DNA of 64,000 nucleotides from Branchipolynoe longqiensis (GCA_030323885.1 CM059199.1:77162781-77226780); one strand, 5' to 3'. Shown: positions 46,268 through 57,765, counted from the first letter of the stretch. A program made the numbers and translations. Notes: a model not told the origin generated them from the letters alone.

Positions 46268-47294
46268 ATGGCGGCCATGAGACGCGTCCCCAGACCTCGT
46301 GGCCGGCCCACAGCCGCAGCAGGCATCGCTCCACCAGCAGCAGGAGGAGGACGCGGAGCAGCAGCCGCGACCGGACCAACGACAGCTACCCACCGGCCGC
46401 TACGCGCCCCAAGCACTGTTACTATGCGACTCCAAGTGACACCACCAAAAAATGTGAGTTTGTTCCGTTTGTCAACCCATTTCGTACTCCCGCTGCCATT
46501 GCCCGTGATCGTGCTACAACCCGTAACCCTTTCTACGATGCTGTGTCCACTGGCGACCAGGAGGAAAATGATCGCAGCGACGTGGTCAATGAGCTGCTGG
46601 CGGCAGCCGGGACCACGTTAGGAGATAAACGAGGTAATAACGTCATATCACCCCATAGGTGTGTCATTCGAGGCCACCGGAGTACAAAAGTATGGCTCGA
46701 TCAGGCGACATGGGCTGAGTACGTGGCCATGATGTGCCGCATGATCAAGGATCAGGCGATGCCCACGAGTTGGAGAGAGCCCCTCCTGGACCATCAGTTA
46801 TAACTCGCGACTATGGCAACCATTATGACTGGCCCACATGCCGATGGTGGTCGGAAAGCATTTTCACCATGATTGCGGATGGGCGACTGCCGCACGGATG
46901 TGCAGACCAATACGCCATCAAAGATGTTCAACGAGACACGTGTGTAGAGGGCACGCGCCTCAACGGTAAAAAGACAAATCGGACCAACACCGACAACACC
47001 ATGGCAAAGAAGACTGACAGCACGACGAGCAGATCAGAGAGATCGGAATACGTCCGCCTGGTATATAATAAGGACACGGATGGGAAGCCATGCCCAAAGT
47101 GGAACTGGGCAGAAGAATGCGGCTTCACCACATCCCATGGGATAAAGCCCGACAGGAAGTGCCACCTGTGTGCATGGTGCGCCACGAAATACGCGAAGAC
47201 AAACCCGCATCCAGAAAAAGAATGTCAGAATAAGAGAAGGTTCTTTGATCGGAGGAACGGTACGGCAAAAGGTACGACCAAGGCGGATTTTTAA
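46268..47294 (+). pseudogene. F1 gag with Cys/His region
   Basis: An Ala/Pro/Arg-rich start, then in a shifted frame CEFVPFVNPFRTPAAIARDR and WAEYVAMMCRMIKDQ. A further shift gives CPKWNWAEECGFTTSHG, then HLCAWCATKYAKTNPHPEKE and C. The same Cys/His pattern recurs in F2 at about 51190-51330, and it resembles the Gag zinc-binding segment of DIRS elements. At least two frameshifts. Confidence 0.6.
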
Positions 47295-47391
47295 GACGCG
47301 GCCGAACCGCCACAACAACTGGTGACGGCACGGATACCGCAGCACATACAGCCGACAACACCCCGACAACACCCCGACAACAACCCACACG

Positions 47392-47679
47392 GAAAATACT
47401 AACGACAACAACACTGACCTACTTACACACACACCGCACCATGCCACAGACGAAGCCACACCTGCAAGCCGCCACGTGAGGGAAGGTGGTGCCACCGCGC
47501 AAGCCACCCAACCATGTGCGCTTGTTGTCATAACAGAAAATACTCCCGACAACAACACTGACCTACTTACACACACACCGCACCATGCCACAGAAGAAGC
47601 CACACCCGCACGCCGCCACATGACGGAAGGTGGCGCCACCACGCAAGCCACCCAACCACGTGCGTTTCTTGTCATAACA
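47392..47679 (+). repeat. 144-bp in-frame tandem duplication in F1
   Basis: GAAAATACT...CGACAACAAC recurs at 47392 and 47536. The two 144-bp (48-codon) copies are about 93% identical, within a Thr/His/Pro-rich frame. Confidence 0.85.
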
Positions 47680-48294
47680 AACGCTGCAACCAACGCAGAC
47701 CCCGCACCTACTAACCAACCACACATGCAAGGCGGTGCCAACTACCAACGCGCAGAGGACGATAGCAACCATGGACTGATGGTCACTGATCGGACAGATG
47801 CACACAGACGGATGGACACACACACCACCCCACAACCACAAGCTATCAGAAACCAACGGCTTGGCACAAAAACACGAACAAACACAACACGACCCTGCAA
47901 TGCCATAACCCCATTCACAGCGACCAGCACATCTACACGATGCCCAAACGAGCACTCGACGGAAGCACACTCCCGATCGATGGCAACTCCGCTAGCCCCG
48001 ATAGCGATAAATGGATACACTGGCACCACCGACATACCCCCAAACCAGATGGACGGTCTACTACGTCACCACCAGCCGGACGACATAGACACCATACTGA
48101 ATGATGACGGGGACGACCTAGCCCCGCCATACAACCCCCCATTAATGCCAACGGCCTACAGATTCATACTACACGACATATGGCCCCACACGATAACAGC
48201 ACTATGGACGAACAACACCACATACATGAGGCTGTCCGTAGATGCGCGCTCCCGAACTATATGGGGATGCGCATACCGGTACCATCAGGCCTGA
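47476..48294 (+). CDS. F1 Thr/Pro-rich frame, unassigned
   Basis: A 272-codon frame, low complexity (TTPHHATEEAT, TATSTSTR). It overlaps the end of the F1 Gag region and is followed by the DIRS linker. It may be an artefact of AC-rich composition. The linker GLNIPAWRHLL lies in another frame. Confidence 0.3.
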   Translation: MREGGATAQATQPCALVVITENTPDNNTDLLTHTPHHATEEATPARRHMTEGGATTQATQPRAFLVITNAATNADPAPTNQPHMQGGANYQRAEDDSNHGLMVTDRTDAHRRMDTHTTPQPQAIRNQRLGTKTRTNTTRPCNAITPFTATSTSTRCPNEHSTEAHSRSMATPLAPIAINGYTGTTDIPPNQMDGLLRHHQPDDIDTILNDDGDDLAPPYNPPLMPTAYRFILHDIWPHTITALWTNNTTYMRLSVDARSRTIWGCAYRYHQA

Positions 48295-48326
48295 ACATAC
48301 CCGCTTGGCGGCATCTGCTTAAGGGA

Positions 48327-49796
48327 ACAGAAAAAGATGAGAGCGTATACGTTAGGTGAGAATGAAGAAAAGAATTATTTATTGATGGATAATCTTCTTT
48401 ATTCAATGATAGCTCCTACTAAGAAAGATACGTATCCTAGATTAGTGTTACCAACAAAATACAGGAATTCTGTGATAAAGATAGCTCATACTGAGGTAGG
48501 TCATATGGCTATGTCTAAAACATTAAAACGATTACAGGAACATTTTCCTTGGCCTGGTATAGCTGGAGATGTCCATAGAGTAATTACCAATTGTCCAAAT
48601 TGTGTGGTTAATTGTAGTAAGCGCACACATGCATATCCACAATCTATGCCATTGCCTAGTGCACCTGGCATTGTGATTGCTGTGGATCTTTCTGGTCCAT
48701 ATCCAGTTAGTACTAGTGGTAATATATATTTATTGTCTATTATAGATCATTGTAGTGGTTGAGTTGAATATAAAACATTGCCAGATAAGTCATCGAAGGG
48801 AATTCATGATTATATATTTAATGATTATATTCCTCACCATGCAATTCCTTGTATGTTTATTTCAGATAATTGGTTAGAGTTTGAAAACAAATTGATTATG
48901 AATCATTTGATAGAATTAGGTGTAGAGGTAAGACATACAAAACCTTATCATCCACAGTCAAATGCTATGGTAGAACGATACCATAGGACTATAAAAAGCA
49001 TTTTGAGGAAATTAATTAATTCTCATGCTAGTCTATGGGAAACCTATTTGCCTGATGTGATATATGTGTATCGTACTGTACCTTCTGATAGCACTGGCTA
49101 TTCTCCTTTCTTTCTAACCTGTGGTAGACATCCAGGTACAAAGCATAGTTCTTTACTCTATCGATCAACGGGGACGATTGATTCGAACTTAGCTTATCGG
49201 GTAGACAAATTGTCTATAGCTTTAGCTAAAGGTGTTCAAAATCGTAAAGAAAGTCGAAATTATAATGTTGCTCATCTTAGGAAAAAGGCGAATGCAGTTA
49301 AATTAACTCCTGGTGATAAAGTTGTTTTGTATATAAATGAATCCGGACCGTTGGAGAGGAAATACGATCACGGGGTTCAGTGGTAACTGTAGTTGGCCCT
49401 AATAACGATCGTAAAGTTGTTAACCGTGATAAAGTTAGATTAGTGGATTCTAAAATCATTTGGGATGATATTGCACCACGATTAACTAGAATTGAAAGAA
49501 GAAAACGTATTTCACAACCTTTGCCTTTCGATCCGATTATTTCTGATCAAAATCGACGCGCTAATGAATTATTAGTGAATAAAACAAAAATAAAACCTAA
49601 GGTATTACATTCGAGAGAAATTGGTACTGGGCCATTCACGCGGCAGCAAGCGCGGAGGATGGATTCAATAATTGGTAGTTCTAATTTATGCAGAAGAATT
49701 AACCAATCACAGCAAAGAACACTGCGGAAGGATCGACGAATCCGTAGACATCTCAGGCTCATTCGACAAGAAATTTCTTTGTTTCTGCGCCACTAA
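48327..49796 (+). pseudogene. Gypsy integrase block (B-like)
   Basis: Zinc-binding domain HTEVGHMAMSKTLKRLQEHF, then CPNCV, core start VIAVDLSGPYP and IIDHCSG then TGA (48762), core SDNWLEFENKLI and PYHPQSNAMVERYHRTIKS, then WETYLPDVIYVYRT and a shifted C-terminal GPLERKYDHGVQW / VNRDKVRLVDSK to 49796. The usual SDNG reads SDNW. It starts in the RNase H-integrase linker (REQKKMRAYT), very near where element B is truncated at 33205 (NEQKRMSEYT). Confidence 0.8.
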
Positions 49797-50566
49797 TAAA
49801 TAACGATTGTGCCATGCCTAACCAGTGCATTAATACGAAGCAAGAATTAACAATAGCGCAAGTCAACAGGTCTAAATCTAATCGACAGGGTTCGCGAGGT
49901 TTAGTCATAAGCAATGTTTATGTTCCTTACTAAACTAGCGACAAGATCGACGCGTTGTCACGTAAGTTGCGCCAGTAATTTCGGTACTAAAAACTGTTTA
50001 AATACAGACATGTTGTTGATGGTATTGACACCATAGTAGCATTGCTATAGTGAAGTAAATTGACACTTGTTGCTTACCGAATGCTACGGAGCATTTCTGG
50101 TGGAATTAATACAGGAAGTGGATAATTTACTGGAACATGGTGACATGTACTAATGAAAATTGTTATTCTACAGTGACATAGAGCGAAAAAAGTTCACCTG
50201 TGGTGACTGGATGTCATACTAACAAATAACAATTTTATTTATTCTCCATTGACTTTTCTACTTATCTAAGTTAATGTTTATTATGCCTACGTATTATGGA
50301 GTGAGACGTAAAACAGGTGTTACTCGATGGTTTGAGTTTAAACTGTTCAACTACTAAAAAGAACTAAATTTCGTCACACTAATGACTGAAATGTTATGTT
50401 CGCATGAAGTAATACTCTAGCACTTTTGCTAAGACTTTGTGGATGTTATATTTTTGGAAGTGGTAGATCTTGTATATGTAAGAATTGACATTATTAAAGC
50501 GGATTAATGGCAGATAACCAAAGATGTTATATACTTTGTTTTCGGACACACCATTGGAATTGCATT
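49797..50566 (+). other. Gypsy 3' region, no LTR confirmed
   Basis: AT-rich. No match to the putative element B 5' LTR at 28221 was seen by eye and no gene is visible. It ends where DIRS element F2 starts. Confidence 0.5.
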
Positions 50567-50939
50567 GTCCATATTGCTGAGCCAATATGGGTAATTCGGG
50601 ATAGAGGCGGATGGCCCTCCCCCCCCTTCCTACCGCCCTCCCCCGCCACTCTCCTTACCCTCCTAACTCCAGGCGGCGCCACCATCGCCCCGCCTCGGTA
50701 CCACCCTCTCCCCCTCCCCCCGCCTCTCACCTCTCCCATACCTACAGGCGGCGCCACCATCGCCCTGCGCTGGTGCCGCCGCAGGTACCCTTCCCCCCCC
50801 CTCCCTTCACTTCCGCCCTCCCCAAACTCCATCCACTTCTCGACCAGACGCCGGACCAGCAACACCTCTTTTCTCATGCCTCCTGGCTGTTCTCCAAGAC
50901 CTCCCCAAGACCGCCCAAGACCGCACCACTCTGCCACCA

Positions 50940-51353
50940 TGCCGGCACGCAAATCAGCCCGACGATCTGCTGCAGCTACTGCGATGGTCTGAGAAGGTAT
51001 TCGCCATGGTGGACGACGGCCGCCTCCCTAAAGGTTGGTGGGATGACCAAGACCTCCAATGAGTCGCCTGCCTGGCCGGGATCCGGAAGGAAGAGGAAAA
51101 ACGGGCGGCACGAGGCCACCAGACGAGAACCGACGAACAGCACACGACGACGACGAACAGCACACCCTATAAGCGCCCTGAATTCAACCACTGTCACAGG
51201 TGGAATTGGGGCACGGACTGCGGCTACACAGCCACACATGGCACAGGCAGTGAGCGCCGGGCGCACGTGTGCGCATGGTGCGCAAACAAGTACAGAAAAG
51301 CGAACCCGCACAAGGAGCAAGACTGTAACAACAAGAAACGCCAAAATGAATGA
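50940..51353 (+). pseudogene. F2 gag, Cys/His region
   Basis: VFAMVDDGRLPKGWWDDQD (after a shift near 50990) parallels F1 IFTMIADGRLPHG. CHRWNWGTDCGYTATHG and HVCAWCANKYRKANPHKEQD then C parallel the F1 Cys/His block. The upstream 50600-50940 is Pro-rich without a clear frame. A TGA near 51060 interrupts it. Confidence 0.55.
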
Positions 51354-52035
51354 AAAGCGGCGGCACTGGAGAGTGACGAGTCGTCCAGAACGGATTTTCA
51401 GTAGCAGGCCCCGGCGAGGCCGGAGAACGCGCCACTCAGCCATTTGCAGACACGGACGCTGAAACCGACACAGAAACGCCCCACCGACCTGCCCTATGGT
51501 TAATATCATCAACCCGCAGGATAGTTGCTCAACCCACACCATCGACCATAGCAACCAACAGCACGGGCTCTGGCACTGGCACAGACCCGATCCGAATAAA
51601 CAACCACCACGCCACCCCCGACAACCCACCTCCCCTAACCCACGCGGAAGGGGACGCGTGTGCCGACCCACCAATGGACTTTCCCCCCAAAAGACGGAGC
51701 AGCTCACCACCCACAGCCACACACGCCAGCAACCGCTGCGCCCCCCGCGACCACAGGCACCGCCGCCGCCTCTCTGATGCACCGCCGACAGCCCATTAGT
51801 CGCCACCGGCGACCATCAAGCCGACACTAACGACCACAGTAATGGCCATTACGCTGCTCGCCCACCCTACACCACAGAGGCGCCCCGGACCCAGGGCGGC
51901 ATCATAACGGCCGCCTCACACGGCGGCTCCACAGGAAACGGAAACCCCGGCATCATACCGGAAGTCAAACTCTGCCTCGACCCCCTCAACACCCCCACTC
52001 CTCCCTCAACCCCCCCTCCCGACCAACCCCCCAGC
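51354..52035 (+). other. F2 spacer, Pro/Thr/His-rich, no firm gene
   Basis: CA/CC-rich sequence with short open frames in several phases, equivalent in position to the Thr/Pro-rich frame of F1. Confidence 0.4.
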
Positions 52036-53490
52036 CCCAACCCTCTTCCTCGAGTTTGGGTGGCCAGCCGACTACACGGCTGACGCCCTCCCGTCGACCG
52101 CCAACCACCGGGAAGATCCAGAACACTTCAAATGGATCAAGAAGTATGTCACCGACGAAGCCGCACGCGGCGCCTTGCTGGGCCCCTTCACCCACCCGCC
52201 CTTCGTCCCCTGGGCGCAGACTGGCCCGATGGTGACCCGAACGAAGAAAAACACAGATGAACGCCGTCTCATCGTCGACCATAGTTACCCCAGGGGCGTA
52301 AGCATGAACGCGGGCATCCGGAAAGACCTGTCAACTATACCCTCCCCAACATCACAAACCTCACTGAGGAGGTCACACGGCTGGGCCGGGTAGCCTACAT
52401 ATGGAGTATCAACCTCGCCCATGCCTACCGACAGCTGAGGACCTGCCCTTTGTCAGTCCTGCTCTTAGGCATCACCATCGACGGCCAGACTTACTATGAC
52501 ATCGCTCCCACCTTCGGCTGCCGGACCTCGTCGATGGCCTGTGCCTGCACCACCAATGCGGTGACATATCTGCTGTGGCGCAAAGGCCATTTCACGCTCT
52601 GCTATCTGGACAACTTCATTGGGGCGGCCAGCACAGAACAAGAGGCCGTCGTTGCCTACCTCGACGCCATCCACCTCGCCGCTGACCTTGGACTGGCCCT
52701 CTCACCACATAAGTGCATCCCGCCCACGCAGAAAACGGAGTGGCTGGGATTCGACGTTGACACGGTCGACATGACGGTCCGGATCCCGACGGCCAAGCTC
52801 GACGATGTCGTCGCCGAGTGCGCCAAATGGGTACCGGGTAGCAGAGCATCCAGGAAGGGCCTCCAGCGCCTCGTTGGTCGCCTCCAACACATGGCCAAGT
52901 GCGTACGACCAGCCAGGCGGTTTATGAATCGAATAGTGGCGGCCCTGAGGAGCGCCCCCTACACCGGCAAGCATGCCGTAACCCAAGAACGGGATCGTCC
53001 TCCTGCACCCACCCCCGAAGCACGACTGGATAATAGAGTGTGACTCTTCACTCCTCGCAGGCAGGGCACACTCGCCAGCCGGGTACATCACTGAAGATTA
53101 CCAGCCGGGGTACCTCGCGGACGGTCACAACATTGCCCAGCTCGAGGCCTCGTTGTGGCCCTACATGCACTTACACCACCCAACCCTCAAGATTACGCCA
53201 TTGTCGTCAATACCGATAACCAAGCCTCCCAGGTCGTCCTCGAATCCGGTGCTGGAAGGGACCCCACCCTATGCGGATGCGCCCGGGCGATCTGGAGGTT
53301 CACGGCTCTCAACTCCTGTGAGGTCTGGGTCGTCCACAAGCCTGGAGCCGAGATCGCCTTCGCCGACGCCCTCAGCAGAGCCCCTTTCGATCAGGCCTCT
53401 CGGCGAAGGGTGGATCGGTTTGTGGACGACATGGACCTCGTCCGCACACGTGTCCATCACGACTCCTCAATTGTCACCGACATTGACTAG
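52036..53490 (+). pseudogene. F2 DIRS reverse transcriptase-RNase H
   Basis: Reads FLEFGWPADYTADAL, RLIVDHSYPRGVSMNAGI, a frameshift near 52325, WSINLAHAYRQLRTCPLS, YDIAPTFGCRTSS and YLDNFIGA (52602-52625). YLDN replaces the usual YxDD active site. Next come LGFDVDTVDMTVRIP and LQRLVGRLQHMAKC. RNase H follows: IIECDSSLLAGRA, VVNTDNQASQVVLES and VHKPGAEIAFADALSRA. The RT-RH order and motif wording match DIRS, not gypsy. Frameshifts (about 52325, 53020, 53150) and the altered active site argue against function. Confidence 0.8.
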
Positions 53491-53539
53491 CCTGGGTAGA
53501 GATACTAATTTGCCTCTCTCCCCCCAGGCACACAACAAG

Positions 53540-54528
53540 ACCCCACGATGTAGTCCACCTCTTCCGTGCCGGCCTCGCCCGTGGAACATGGCGGAACAAA
53601 CATCTACAGCTCAAGGTCTACCATGTGCACGCCCGGACACAAGACTATGACCCCTTGTCCCCGACCCAGCTCGACATAGCATCCTATCTCCCGCACCTCT
53701 CTGCTTCCCTCACTTTGCCCGGGGCCGTAATGAATTACCTCAGCGCAGCTCGGACCTGGGTGAGGCTGTGGGATGGCAGGACATGCAGCTTCGATTCCTA
53801 CCTCATCTCCGTAATCAAGCGCGGGGTCGTCCGGACTTCGACCCACCTCCCGTGCCAGGTCCCACCGCTCACCACCCACCACCTCCTCCACGTCATCCGG
53901 TACTTCCACCGGGCCGGTGCCCATGCCAAGGTCCTAACATCCGCCCTCCTCATCGGCTACTTCTCACTACTTCGACAGGGGAACCTACTGGTAACCGGGC
54001 GATCTGACGACCCCGGCCACACCCTGAGACATGCCGACGTCCTGGACGATACCACCCACCTTACCATCAAGGTCCGGTCCACCAAGACCTCCAGGTCCAT
54101 CGCCGACACCTTCACCATCAGGATCCCCAGGATCCCCACCTCCGAGTGCTGCCCCGTACACGCCTTACGTTACATGCTCACCACCCGATCTCTTCCCCTC
54201 GAACCGGCCTTCTTGACCCCGGATGGCACACCGCTCACCATGCGGACACTCAACATCACGCTTCGTGCTGCGCTCCAACACACGTGGGTGCCCAGACCCC
54301 CACACCTACACTCTTCACAGCCTTCGACGAGGGGCCGCCCAGGCCTGCACTGCAGCACGCGCACCCCTCCAAGACATCAGCGACCTCGGCCACTGGCGGT
54401 CCTCAGCCATCCACAGCTATGTCCTGGCCCACGCCTTTACCGTCACCAACATACTCTATTCATTTGACTTCCTCCCCACTTACCTACCGAACATTACTTA
54501 CTCATTATACTCATCACTTAATGATTAG
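53540..54528 (+). pseudogene. F2 tyrosine recombinase
   Basis: Phage-integrase-type recombinase that replaces the DDE integrase in DIRS elements. Core-binding half PTQLDIASYLPHLSASLT. Catalytic half YFSLLRQGNLL (Arg I) and KVRSTKTSR (Lys). After a frameshift near 54290 come LHSLRRGAAQ (HxxR), GHWRS and HSYV (nucleophile Tyr). All catalytic positions are readable but in two frames. Confidence 0.8.
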
Positions 54529-54708
54529 TCCTATTATCCTCTTATCTAGATATTGATTCCTTATATTGATTACTTAACTTTACTCATTGATTATCACTTC
54601 ACTTGATACTTATTACCTTACATTGACCCTTCACTACTACATCGCTTATTACTACCATTGATTAATAAAATTCCATACTATACTTCCGCATCTTGTTCTG
54701 AATTATTG

Positions 54709-55669
54709 CCAAAACGGCAGATGCAAAATATTTTTCAGTTTTGGATGCAATGACAGGTTATTGGCAGATAGAGTTAGACGAAGAAAGTTCACGTCTGTGC
54801 ACGTTCAATACTCCGTGGGGCCGGTACAGGTACACCCGCTTGCCTTTTGGCATCCAAACAGCTGGTGACATTTTTATTCAGGCAATGCACCGTGTCATGG
54901 GCGATATACCCGGTATCGGGATAGTCACGGATGACATTTTGGTATATGGGTCAACGGTTGAGGAGCACAATGAGCGGCTCCGAGCTGTGTTGGACCGAGC
55001 TAGGTCAGTTAACCTTAAATTGAACGAGACAAAATCTTTGCTATGTAGGACTACAGTGAAGTATGTAAGTCATCAACTTACCCAGCAGGGTGTGAAGCCT
55101 GATCCAGACAGAGTACAAGCAATAATCGACATGCCAGAGCCGCATGACAAACAAGGTGTCCAAAGGTTCCTGGGCATGGTTGGATATGTACACAAGTTTA
55201 TACCCAAAATGTCCGAGATAGCCAAACTACTACGCATGCTCCTGGCTAAGGATGTCGCGTGGTACTGGTAGACCGAACAGCAAGGCACGTTTGATAAGTT
55301 GAAGGAAAAGTTAAGAACTGCTTCTGTGTTGTCATATTACAATGTTAAGAAACCTATTGTTATCCAAGTAGATGCTTGTCAGTCAGGGTTAGGTGCCGTG
55401 TTGATGCAAGAGGACAAGCCAATCGCACTCGCATCTCGTGCGCTTAACTCAGCGCAGTGTGGCTATGCCACTATTGAAAAATAAATGCTCGTCATATGTT
55501 TTGGATGCCAGAGGTTTCATGACTATATCTTTGGCAAGGAAGTTCAGATTCAAACGGACCACAAGCCATTAGTGGCTATAATGCAGAAACCAATTCATAA
55601 ACTCTGTCGTATGCTATGTTGATGGTTATTTTGAAACCTTTCATGTTTCAGAAATTCTTTGAGGGGGGA
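54709..55669 (+). pseudogene. Gypsy D RT-RNase H fragment
   Basis: AKYFSVLDAMTGYWQIELDE, FNTPWGRYRYTRLPFGIQTA and VTDDILVYGST (RT active site), FLGMVGYVHKFIPKM. One TAG after AWYW (55269). RNase H: VDACQSGLGAVLMQED, TIEK then TAA (55484), TDHKPLVAIMQ. It resembles element A closely in wording. Gag, protease, RT start and the whole integrase are missing. The RNase H runs directly into a polypurine tract GAGGGGGGA at 55661. Confidence 0.85.
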
Positions 55670-55860
55670 TGTGATATATGCGTAATAGACGTATAGCTAT
55701 GTGGCTAATATATGTTAACGAGATGCCGAGTTTGAGACAAAGGATTATACTAATGAGATGACGTCATGGAAAGCTTAGCCGGCGGGTTGAGCGAGGCCTA
55801 GGTCGTGAATAAACCATTCAGTATCCAGAAGTCAAAGTGTTCAGACATTGTACTTTCACA
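55670..55860 (+). repeat. 3' LTR of gypsy D
   Basis: TGTGATATATGCGTAATAGA follows the polypurine tract. It contains GAATAAACCATTCAG, a polyadenylation-like signal. The right limit is estimated at ACTTTCA. The start matches LTRs at 1224 (minus) and 35086. Confidence 0.6.
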
Positions 55861-56422
55861 CTGGGCACCACACTCCTGTTTAAAGAAGTGTAATATAATC
55901 TCTGGTGGGTTATTTACACCGCTCCCTCTCCCCAGTAAATACAATTTGAGCTGGAGTGAGATGCTCTGGAACCGATTGATAGTACAGGCACGAGGCACCA
56001 GGCGGTGCCAGGAGTAAGGTTTGCCGGAATGGGAAGTTCAGCAAAATAAATGTTGTTTATATTCACATAATAAATTATATATGCTATACGGATATGTGTA
56101 TCTCTTGGTTGTCCATCAGTGGCGACGATGACAGCAACTCATCATTTGTTGTGAACTCATCGATGATTGATGAGTCCAATTTGTGCTTGGCATGTGCGGT
56201 GGCATGTTGGACATGCATGTGTAGCTGCTGTCAGAGAGTCTGGTAGATGAAGGAGACAATCTTTTCTCTGCTGACGCTTTTGTTTAGCTTGAGCTATACA
56301 ATCAGTTTTAAACTATGTTGTGCATTTACAAATAGAAGCATGCCATGAATTCCTCCTGTCATTGGCCACTATTTCACAGGTTGTAATATTTACATTACAT
56401 TTCTTGCTATGTAGATACACTT
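55861..56422. other. Intergenic or intronic sequence, nothing recognised
   Basis: AT-rich with no coding frame. The CATGCATGTG-like words near 56200 are not an array. Confidence 0.55.
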
Positions 56423-56583
56423 GTTTGTGGTCTTTAGGGGTTTTACTTTCTAGCAACATCTAGCCAGGCTAGGTAGCACCACGTATCAATTTTGTAAGTC
56501 ACTAGTTTGACTTTGCCAGGATTCGAACTCCAGATCTTCCTCATAAGAAGCCAGCGCTCTTGCTGATTCGGTCACCGCATCCG
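56423..56583 (-). mobile_element. tRNA-derived SINE, copy 4 (reverse, internal deletion)
   Basis: The minus strand reads GGATGCGGTGACCGAATCAG, GGAGTTCGAATCCTGG (B box), GTCAAACTAGTGACTTA, then jumps from CCTAGCCTGG to CTAGATGTTGCTAG and ends AAAACCCC. About 150 bp of the body is missing. Confidence 0.75.
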
Positions 56584-56872
56584 ATAAGCTATTAAAGAGA
56601 TGTGTGTGCCTCTCATGCCATGAATATGATTGTCTTGTTGTTTTAGTGTTTTTTTTTTCTGATTTCACATTTTTATTTTCCACGATACTAAATAGTGAGT
56701 GAGTGATAATGATTTAACATTAAGTCAGCAAATAAATACCAAAAAACACCCAAGAAAACACAAACAAAGAGTATTTATTATCGTGTTAAAGAAAAGCCTG
56801 CCGAGTGACACACCCACCTAAATGCGTCCACCCTCACGGCTGCCAATACCAGCTGGACACGTACAACAGAGC

Positions 56873-57163
56873 AGACCGGATGCGGTGGTCGAATCGGTAG
56901 AGTACAGGCTTCCCGTGCGGTAGGTTGGGAGTTTGAAATCCGGCCGAGTCAAACCAATGACATATAATATTGATACTTGTCACTTCCTAGCCTGGCGCTT
57001 CACATTACTAGGATTGGGACTGAGTGTGATATCGGGTCATGGTGCCAGTGGCGTGATCTCTGCGGGGCAGCACTATAAAGTTGCTATGAGTGCGCACTGT
57101 CACATGTCGGTACCCATCCTGATATGGCCTTAGATGTTGCCAGAACGTAAAACTCCAACAAAC
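56873..57163 (+). mobile_element. tRNA-derived SINE, copy 5
   Basis: CGGATGCGGTGGTCGAATCG head, body with GCAGCACTATAAAG and ATGAGTGCGCACTGTCAC, ending GTTGCCAGAACGTAAAAC. A short extra tail fragment CCTTAGATGTTGCTAGGATG recurs at 57212. Confidence 0.85.
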
Positions 57164-57249
57164 CAATTATCCGTGATTGAAACTTCCTCTGCTTAACACG
57201 TTCTGATGTGACCTTAGATGTTGCTAGGATGTAGAAAAATCATGTGCTT

Positions 57250-57765
57250 AAAGTTGCATAGTCCGATGGTTTTGAGTTTCTCTCATTTTCTGAGAGAAGC
57301 ATATTAGGTTGTTCATTATCATATAATCTACCTTACTTTAGTTTGAAGTAATGTTTATTTGACACTGTTAGTACTGCCTTAGTTTTATGGTTTTTAAAGC
57401 ACATGGACTGTTTAACCGGTTTTAAGACATTTTGATGGCATTGTATAGCCCTTAGTGTGTTGATATGCTGTTAAGCATTTATTCATTCATTCATTAGTTT
57501 AAAGTAACTTTTATTTTAAATCGCTAACTTTTGAGATAAATTAAATGGAAACATGCTAAATTAATTTTGGCAAGCTTGCCAAAACTCTAACACCATAGGC
57601 TTCTGCAGTAACAGGTTTTATTAATTGACTCAGTATCCCCTTATAGGTGATGACAAGTGTTTAGTAAGTGCACCAGCATCTAAGTTATATATGTAGAATC
57701 AAATCTAGATAATTGTTTTGGTTTTGACAGTTTTATGTTTTCATCAAACTATGCAGCTTTAATCA
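57250..57765 (+). repeat. Dispersed repeat (second copy in gypsy B leader)
   Basis: About 88% identical to 28966-29316 (AAAGTTGCA.AGT.CGATGG to AGCTTTAA). It is interrupted by about 150 bp with a (CATT)n tail and a near-duplicate AGTTTGAAGTAA / AGTTTAAAGTAA on each side. Confidence 0.8.
57354..57500 (+). mobile_element. Small insertion with (CATT)n tail, LINE/SINE 3' end-like
   Basis: Lies inside the repeat above. It ends GCATTTATTCATTCATTCAT and is flanked by the 12-bp near-duplicate AGTTTGAAGTAA / AGTTTAAAGTAA, as expected of target-primed insertion of a truncated LINE or SINE end. Confidence 0.6.

Larger units (their letters stand above)
45663..48326 (+). mobile_element. DIRS-type element F1, 5' half
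   Basis: Begins with a hairpin CATGTTGCGGAGCAACATG followed by GGTAATTTGG, the same start as F2 at 50567. It carries ORF1 and gag. It ends in the SGLNIPAWRHLLKG segment that in DIRS elements leads into the reverse transcriptase, where a gypsy integrase block takes over (about 48326). RT and recombinase of F1 are absent. Confidence 0.7.
50567..54700 (+). mobile_element. DIRS-type element F2, nearly full length
   Basis: Starts with hairpin CATATTGCTGAGCCAATATG and GGTAATTCGG. It holds gag (to about 51350), a Pro/Thr-rich spacer, RT-RNase H (52036-53490) and tyrosine recombinase (53540-54528). Very CG/CC-rich coding composition ends sharply at 54480, giving way to AT-rich sequence. The right boundary is set by gypsy RT starting near 54709. 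Confidence 0.75.

Noticed and set aside
50527..50952. Gly/Arg-rich minus-strand frame in DIRS F2
   Set aside because: Complement of a Pro-rich C-run region; no conserved motif.
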